60,000 nt of DNA, taken from Lingula anatina. Its lineage: Eukaryota; Brachiopoda; Lingulata; Lingulida; Lingulidae. The translations under genes and the position numbers were made by a program. The notes below the pieces were generated by a model that did no database searches, was not told where the DNA came from, and saw only the letters and a list, made by a program, of their open reading frames with translations. This document shows positions 59,714 through 60,000 of this stretch, in pieces. The stretch lies in assembly GCF_001039355.2 (NCBI RefSeq), contig NW_019775413.1:1047619-1107618 (forward strand), written 5' to 3'. The number at the start of each line of letters is the position of its first letter. Within the stretch, counting starts at the first letter, position 1.

Positions 59714-59979
59714 GATGGTTCGTTCGCTCTCTCCTATATTCCATTTTTATTTTTAAAACCTACGACTTGATGGTCTATGATATGCATTTACTCATTTGGA
59801 AATTTCAACTTGGAATATATAGTGAGAATTCACTTACCATCATTACAACCTAACACGCCATTTATATCAGCCACGCACTCCTGAGGAGCAACGCAGGCCG
59901 GCATTGACGTGGATGAAATGGTGCCGCTGCTACAGGAGTATTTGGTAGTACAATCGCTGCTGAACCACTCTTCGCCGTT
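32787..59979 (-). CDS. Gene B: secreted VWD/EGF/sushi/chitin-binding/LamG protein (3' part of gene, spliced, enters from right edge)
   Basis: This spliced gene has 39 recognisable exons totalling 7503 nt, 2500 codons plus stop, with matching phases at every junction. Domain order in view is TIL-associated, EGF, EGF, VWD, C8, TIL, TIL-associated/EGF, EGF, EGF, EGF, EGF, VWD, C8, TIL, TIL-associated/EGF, 14 sushi-like, a 12-nt micro-exon, two peritrophin-type chitin-binding domains, a tyrosine-rich segment and LamG. The N-terminus lies right of the window. By comparison with gene A it should hold a signal peptide, an EGF and a first VWD-C8-TIL. VWD modules suggest disulfide-linked multimers. 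Chitin-binding plus LamG suggests binding to a chitin/glycan matrix, as in molluscan Pif-type shell-matrix proteins, though Pif lacks VWD arrays. Function is inferred. The N-gap at 50688-51000 could hide an exon. Confidence 0.85.
33179..33279 (-). CDS. Gene B: laminin-G-like domain, part 3 (GC donor)
   Basis: [20 protein letters not shown] then [14 protein letters not shown], the GxMDE strand that precedes the last LamG strand. The exon ends GATGAG|GCAAGT, a non-canonical GC donor with otherwise perfect consensus. No GT donor nearby would keep KMDE joined to the next exon LVIF. Confidence 0.75.
33587..33692 (-). CDS. Gene B: laminin-G-like domain, part 2
   Basis: [20 protein letters not shown] then [12 protein letters not shown] is the WHHxxxV...xFYLDG strand pair of LamG/pentraxin-like folds. 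106 nt, phase 0 to 1. Confidence 0.8.
33846..33894. repeat. (TA)n microsatellite
   Basis: About 49 nt of TA in the intron between LamG exons 34067 and 33587. Confidence 0.95.
34067..34446 (-). CDS. Gene B: laminin-G-like domain, part 1
   Basis: [40 protein letters not shown] and [13 protein letters not shown] form the front half of a concanavalin-A-like/LamG jellyroll (GxAxxFDG and FSVxxWFK motifs). 380 nt, phase 1 to 0, donor TTG|GTACTT. Confidence 0.8.
34738..34917 (-). CDS. Gene B: tyrosine-rich chitin-binding-like segment
   Basis: The exon reads [20 protein letters not shown], then [20 protein letters not shown] and GLPPACR. The pattern (aromatic-rich strand, CxP...F....C.CV) resembles the short domain following chitin-binding domains in Pif-like proteins. 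The family assignment is tentative. RKKR is a possible furin-type cleavage site. 180 nt, phase 1-1. Confidence 0.6.
35049..35099. repeat. (AC)n microsatellite
   Basis: AC run of about 51 nt in the intron between exons 35665 and 34738. Confidence 0.95.
35434..35591. mobile_element. MITE family M2, copy 2 (5-bp TSD AGTAT)
   Basis: The ends CAGGGGCAGATTGAGG and GGATCTGCCCCCG match family M2. AGTAT flanks both sides (35429-35433, 35592-35596). It shares the GTTTACATTGATGGGTATC interior with the copy at 23516. It sits ~70 bp from the donor of the chitin-binding exon at 35665. Confidence 0.85.
35665..35877 (-). CDS. Gene B: chitin-binding domain 2 + Pro/Thr linker
   Basis: [20 protein letters not shown] then [13 protein letters not shown] is a clear CBM14 core with aromatic YY pairs. 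The exon continues into a Thr/Pro/Val-rich stretch ([17 protein letters not shown]) that is likely an O-glycosylated linker. 213 nt, phase 1-1. Confidence 0.85.
36401..36631 (-). CDS. Gene B: chitin-binding (peritrophin-A type) domain 1
   Basis: The exon encodes [20 protein letters not shown], then [11 protein letters not shown] and [15 protein letters not shown]. The YYxDPxDCxxFxxC and CPxGLxW-like motifs are those of CBM14 domains, which bind chitin in insect peritrophic matrix and molluscan shell proteins. A cysteine-rich tail (CDKATC, KPDCEEN) follows. 231 nt, phase 1-1. Confidence 0.8.
37047..37058 (-). CDS. Gene B: 12-nt micro-exon
   Basis: The minus strand reads TTTTTTCAG|CTACAGTCTCAA|GTAAGT. 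With phase 1 on both sides it inserts four residues (P-T-V-S, then N at the next junction) between the last sushi exon and the chitin-binding exon. Skipping it would also keep frame. Support is strong splice signals and matching phase; no transcript evidence is available. Confidence 0.55.
37323..40911 (-). CDS. Gene B: sushi-like exons 9-14 (three c/d dimers)
   Basis: Exons: c 40717-40911, d 40089-40283, c 39329-39526, d 38701-38895, c 37935-38132, d 37323-37517. Type c reads CPIPMD...[11 protein letters not shown]...[15 protein letters not shown]; type d reads [16 protein letters not shown]...[14 protein letters not shown]...YDSGPAMC. Type d resembles b and type c resembles a, so c/d dimers are diverged a/b dimers. 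The repeat unit is about 1.38-1.39 kb. Donor of c is GTATGC, of d GTGAGT. Confidence 0.8.
41122..44819 (-). CDS. Gene B: sushi-like exons 3-8 (three more a/b dimers)
   Basis: Exons: a 44628-44819, b 44005-44193, a 43236-43424, b 42613-42801, a 41847-42035, b 41122-41310. Like exons are spaced about 1.39-1.49 kb apart and introns are also near-identical. The a exons at 43236 and 41847 are 3 nt shorter and share [13 protein letters not shown] truncated duplicate of the start of the a exon (41745-41797) ends at an N (41798) and is not counted as an exon. Confidence 0.8.
44907..44957. repeat. (TA)n microsatellite
   Basis: A ~51-nt TA run in a sushi-unit intron. The equivalent position in sister units is a short ATATATAAATATATC, so the run expanded in this unit only. 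Confidence 0.95.
45065..45128. repeat. (AAT)n microsatellite
   Basis: About 64 nt of AAT with a few interruptions. Sister units carry shorter (AAT)n at 42237-42259 and 43625-43648. Confidence 0.9.
45466..45654 (-). CDS. Gene B: sushi-like exon 2 (type b)
   Basis: [52 protein letters not shown]. 189 nt, phase 1-1. Together with exon 1 it forms the a/b dimer that is repeated downstream. Confidence 0.8.
46089..46280 (-). CDS. Gene B: sushi-like exon 1 (type a)
   Basis: The exon encodes [18 protein letters not shown], later [14 protein letters not shown] and [16 protein letters not shown]. Four cysteines follow the complement-control-protein (sushi) order. The tryptophan normally found between C3 and C4 is replaced by Tyr (GTYD). 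192 nt, phase 1-1. The donor is GTAAAT. Confidence 0.8.
46540..46707. mobile_element. MITE family M2, copy 3 (5-bp TSD TGTAT)
   Basis: The ends CAGAGGTGGATCCAGAG and TCAATCCACCCCTG are mutated versions of the family ends. The interior carries GTCTTCCGGAAGACCCAGAAGAC. TGTAT flanks both sides (46535-46539 and 46708-46712). Confidence 0.85.
46722..46908 (-). CDS. Gene B: TIL-associated segment + EGF-like domain
   Basis: The exon reads [16 protein letters not shown], then [29 protein letters not shown]. It ends 9 bp from an M2 MITE's duplication (46708-46712), so the donor flank is nearly abutted by a mobile element. Confidence 0.8.
47481..47683 (-). CDS. Gene B: TIL domain
   Basis: [50 protein letters not shown]: a TIL domain. 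The donor is AAG|GTGATC, off consensus at +4 to +6. Confidence 0.85.
48086..48402 (-). CDS. Gene B: C8 domain
   Basis: The exon encodes [63 protein letters not shown] and NATNC. The C8 order is clear, with an extra cysteine pair at the N-terminus. Phase 2 in, phase 1 out. Confidence 0.85.
48905..49145. repeat. Inverted-repeat-rich intronic segment
   Basis: Ends carry CAAATTTGCTGCAAA and TTTGCAGCAAGTTTGCAGC-type motifs in opposite orientation, with several more TTTGCA copies between. It is probably a decayed MITE. No clear target duplication. Confidence 0.4.
49184..49527 (-). CDS. Gene B: next VWD domain, C-terminal half
   Basis: The exon starts [20 protein letters not shown], contains VDVYAPDSY-like strands ([17 protein letters not shown]) and DCNGVQDDL, and ends [11 protein letters not shown]. 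344 nt, phase 0 to 2. The CGICGDCNG motif is intact. Confidence 0.85.
49812..50026. mobile_element. MITE family M1, copy 3 (inverted)
   Basis: It is the reverse complement of 31383-31597 over most of its length (ACTCCCCGCGG, GATAGATCGATCTAAAAG and AGCTGTCAGCTGGGCGG motifs). Flanks ATA and TTA match at two of three positions. It ends 46 bp from the donor of the VWD exon at 50073. Confidence 0.7.
50073..50326 (-). CDS. Gene B: next VWD domain, N-terminal half (with GDPH)
   Basis: The exon reads [19 protein letters not shown], then [14 protein letters not shown]. The GDPH motif is intact; in MUC2 and MUC5AC the Asp-Pro bond of GDPH is cleaved autocatalytically. It is the only VWD of the four visible with this motif. 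Phase 1 in, phase 0 out (TCT|GTAAGT). Confidence 0.85.
50688..51000. other. Assembly gap (313 N) abutting poly-C
   Basis: A run of N is followed directly by 18 C (51001-51018). The homopolymer probably broke the assembly. The true length is unknown, and an exon inside it cannot be excluded. Confidence 0.95.
51592..51708 (-). CDS. Gene B: EGF domain
   Basis: The exon encodes [20 protein letters not shown], then [17 protein letters not shown]. Phase 1-1, 117 nt. It is the last EGF before the next VWD module, although the N-gap at 50688-51000 lies in the following intron. Confidence 0.8.
52405..52515 (-). CDS. Gene B: calcium-binding-type EGF
   Basis: [20 protein letters not shown] then [14 protein letters not shown]. 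It has one residue fewer between C2 and C3 than the array EGFs, hence 111 nt. Donor ATAA|GTAGGT. Confidence 0.8.
52742..52910. mobile_element. MITE with GGGTAGCGCTA ends
   Basis: The left end GGGGTAGCGCTAACACTC and right end TTGCTAGCGCTACCC are inverted repeats, with CACC and TTTAGCCAAAT motifs also mirrored inside. About 169 bp, in the intron between EGF exons 53283 and 52405. Confidence 0.65.
53283..53396 (-). CDS. Gene B: calcium-binding-type EGF
   Basis: [16 protein letters not shown] then [14 protein letters not shown] forms a 114-nt, phase 1-1 exon like the array exons of gene A. It has sequons NIT and NCS. Confidence 0.85.
53737..53889 (-). CDS. Gene B: divergent EGF domain
   Basis: The exon reads [36 protein letters not shown], then [13 protein letters not shown]. 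The long C1-C2 loop matches gene A exon 9526-9666. Two overlapping donors exist (GTAGGTAAG); only the inner one, GTAAGT, gives phase 1. Confidence 0.75.
   Translation of the reverse strand, partial: RLIYAKLYIEMAKPHRSCVSPMVFVITLLEIGFVSANPAGQNLQEENFVP
54298..54514 (-). CDS. Gene B: TIL-associated segment + EGF-like domain
   Basis: The exon encodes [20 protein letters not shown], then [18 protein letters not shown], then [12 protein letters not shown]. It joins in phase 0 to the TIL exon. Same composite exon as gene A 10516-10720. Acceptor TTTTTTGCAG. Confidence 0.8.
54755..55103. mobile_element. TTAA-flanked MITE with AGGGATAACAACT ends
   Basis: The 13-nt terminal inverted repeat AGGGATAACAACT is perfect at both ends. 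TTAA lies at 54751-54754 and 55104-55107. The 349-bp interior has no ORF. TTAA duplication is the hallmark of piggyBac/Kolobok-mobilised elements. Confidence 0.8.
55309..55499. mobile_element. TIR element with GGGCCATCTC ends
   Basis: The left end GGGCCATCTCTGACT and right end AGTCACCGAGATGGCCC are imperfect inverted repeats bounding 191 bp. No target duplication can be read. Confidence 0.5.
55864..56084 (-). CDS. Gene B: TIL domain
   Basis: The exon reads [51 protein letters not shown]. An N-glycosylation sequon NQT falls inside. Donor GCG|GTATGT, phase 0. Confidence 0.85.
56483..56597. mobile_element. MITE family M2, copy 4 (5-bp TSD TATAG)
   Basis: A 115-bp element with ends CAGGGGCGGATCC / GGATTT-type end GCGGATTTAGGC on the reverse, flanked on both sides by TATAG (56478-56482, 56598-56602). 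It contains the family hairpin CGTCTTCCGGAAGAACCAGAAGACG (inverted relative to 23516). It is shorter than the other copies. Confidence 0.85.
56719..57020 (-). CDS. Gene B: C8 domain
   Basis: The C8 cysteine order is present: [54 protein letters not shown]. Acceptor TTATGTAG|TTGCGAGC. The intron before it holds an (AAT)n tract. Confidence 0.85.
57352..57671 (-). CDS. Gene B: VWD domain, C-terminal half
   Basis: The exon starts [15 protein letters not shown], contains [16 protein letters not shown] and the [15 protein letters not shown] signature, and ends DEQIF with donor TCAG|GTAAGA, phase 2. Confidence 0.85.
57891..58162 (-). CDS. Gene B: VWD domain, N-terminal half
   Basis: The exon reads [20 protein letters not shown], then [14 protein letters not shown], ending VEIL in phase 0. 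The Asp-Pro motif is GDPS rather than the self-cleaving GDPH. It is clearly closest to gene A exon 13755-14023. Confidence 0.85.
58556..58672 (-). CDS. Gene B: EGF domain
   Basis: [18 protein letters not shown] then [13 protein letters not shown] gives an EGF domain. Acceptor TTTTAACAG, donor AAG|GTACCA. Paralogous to gene A exon 14691-14807. Confidence 0.85.
59400..59528 (-). CDS. Gene B: EGF domain
   Basis: [21 protein letters not shown] then [14 protein letters not shown] forms a six-cysteine EGF domain. 129 nt, phase 1-1, paralogous to gene A exon 15321-15449. Confidence 0.85.
59671..59706. repeat. (GA)18 microsatellite
   Basis: Perfect AG run in the intron between the first two visible exons of gene B. 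Confidence 0.95.
59838..59979 (-). CDS. Gene B: TIL-associated segment (first visible exon)
   Basis: The exon encodes [16 protein letters not shown], then [17 protein letters not shown]. It is phase 0 in, so a TIL exon must precede it beyond the window, and phase 1 out. It is the same length (142 nt) as gene A exon 15774-15915. Confidence 0.8.
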
Positions 59980-60000
59980 CTAAAGTATATATATATATAT

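Noticed and set aside
1-60000. tRNA, rRNA or other structured RNA genes
   Set aside because: No cloverleaf, rRNA core or snRNA motif was recognised by eye on either strand. A covariance-model search was not possible.

Overview
The window is eukaryotic, intron-rich animal DNA of roughly 65% A+T. It carries parts of two large head-to-tail paralogous genes, both on the minus strand, each encoding a secreted modular extracellular-matrix or mucin-like protein. Exons are short, mostly one domain each, and nearly all have symmetric phase 1-1 or regular phase 0/1/2 junctions with GT-AG borders. No bacterial, viral or plus-strand gene could be supported. The organism looks like a marine invertebrate. 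The chitin-binding plus laminin-G tail of gene B fits a mollusc or another lophotrochozoan best, but the sequence alone does not settle this.

Gene A (minus, from 21263 and running off the left edge) starts with a signal peptide and EGF exon. Two modules of VWD, C8, TIL and TIL-associated domain follow, with EGF domains. It then enters an array of 29 visible calcium-binding-type EGF exons (9183 down to 336). In that array two EGF types alternate, and a core is repeated in exact 574-bp register. I identify 43 exons, about 2,104 codons in view.

The intergenic region (about 21.35-32.6 kb) holds a ~3.2-kb near-identical sequence present twice in tandem (23429-29791). It is bounded by single-N assembly joins, and one copy carries a MITE that the other lacks. 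An isolated spliced 3' exon with a polyadenylation signal lies at 30180-30316. Several small DNA-transposon relics and a long (TA)n run complete the region.

Gene B (minus, entering from the right edge at about 59979 and ending at a TAA stop at 32787-32789) repeats the exon plan of gene A. It begins mid-gene with TIL-associated, EGF and EGF exons, then VWD-C8-TIL, a TIL-associated/EGF exon and four EGFs. A further VWD-C8-TIL module is followed by 14 sushi-like exons (seven dimers in about 1.39-kb units) and a 12-nt micro-exon. The C-terminus has two peritrophin-type chitin-binding exons, one cysteine-poor exon and a laminin-G domain on four exons, one of which uses a GC-AG intron. I identify 39 exons totalling 7503 nt: 2500 codons plus stop, in frame throughout.

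Taken together these look like secreted scaffold proteins. The VWD/C8/TIL assemblies would give disulfide-linked multimerisation, the EGF and sushi arrays length and calcium-stiffened spacing, and the chitin-binding/LamG tail of gene B attachment to a chitinous or glycan matrix. These functions are inferred from domain families. The introns are rich in MITEs with readable target-site duplications, including one inserted inside a splice donor.
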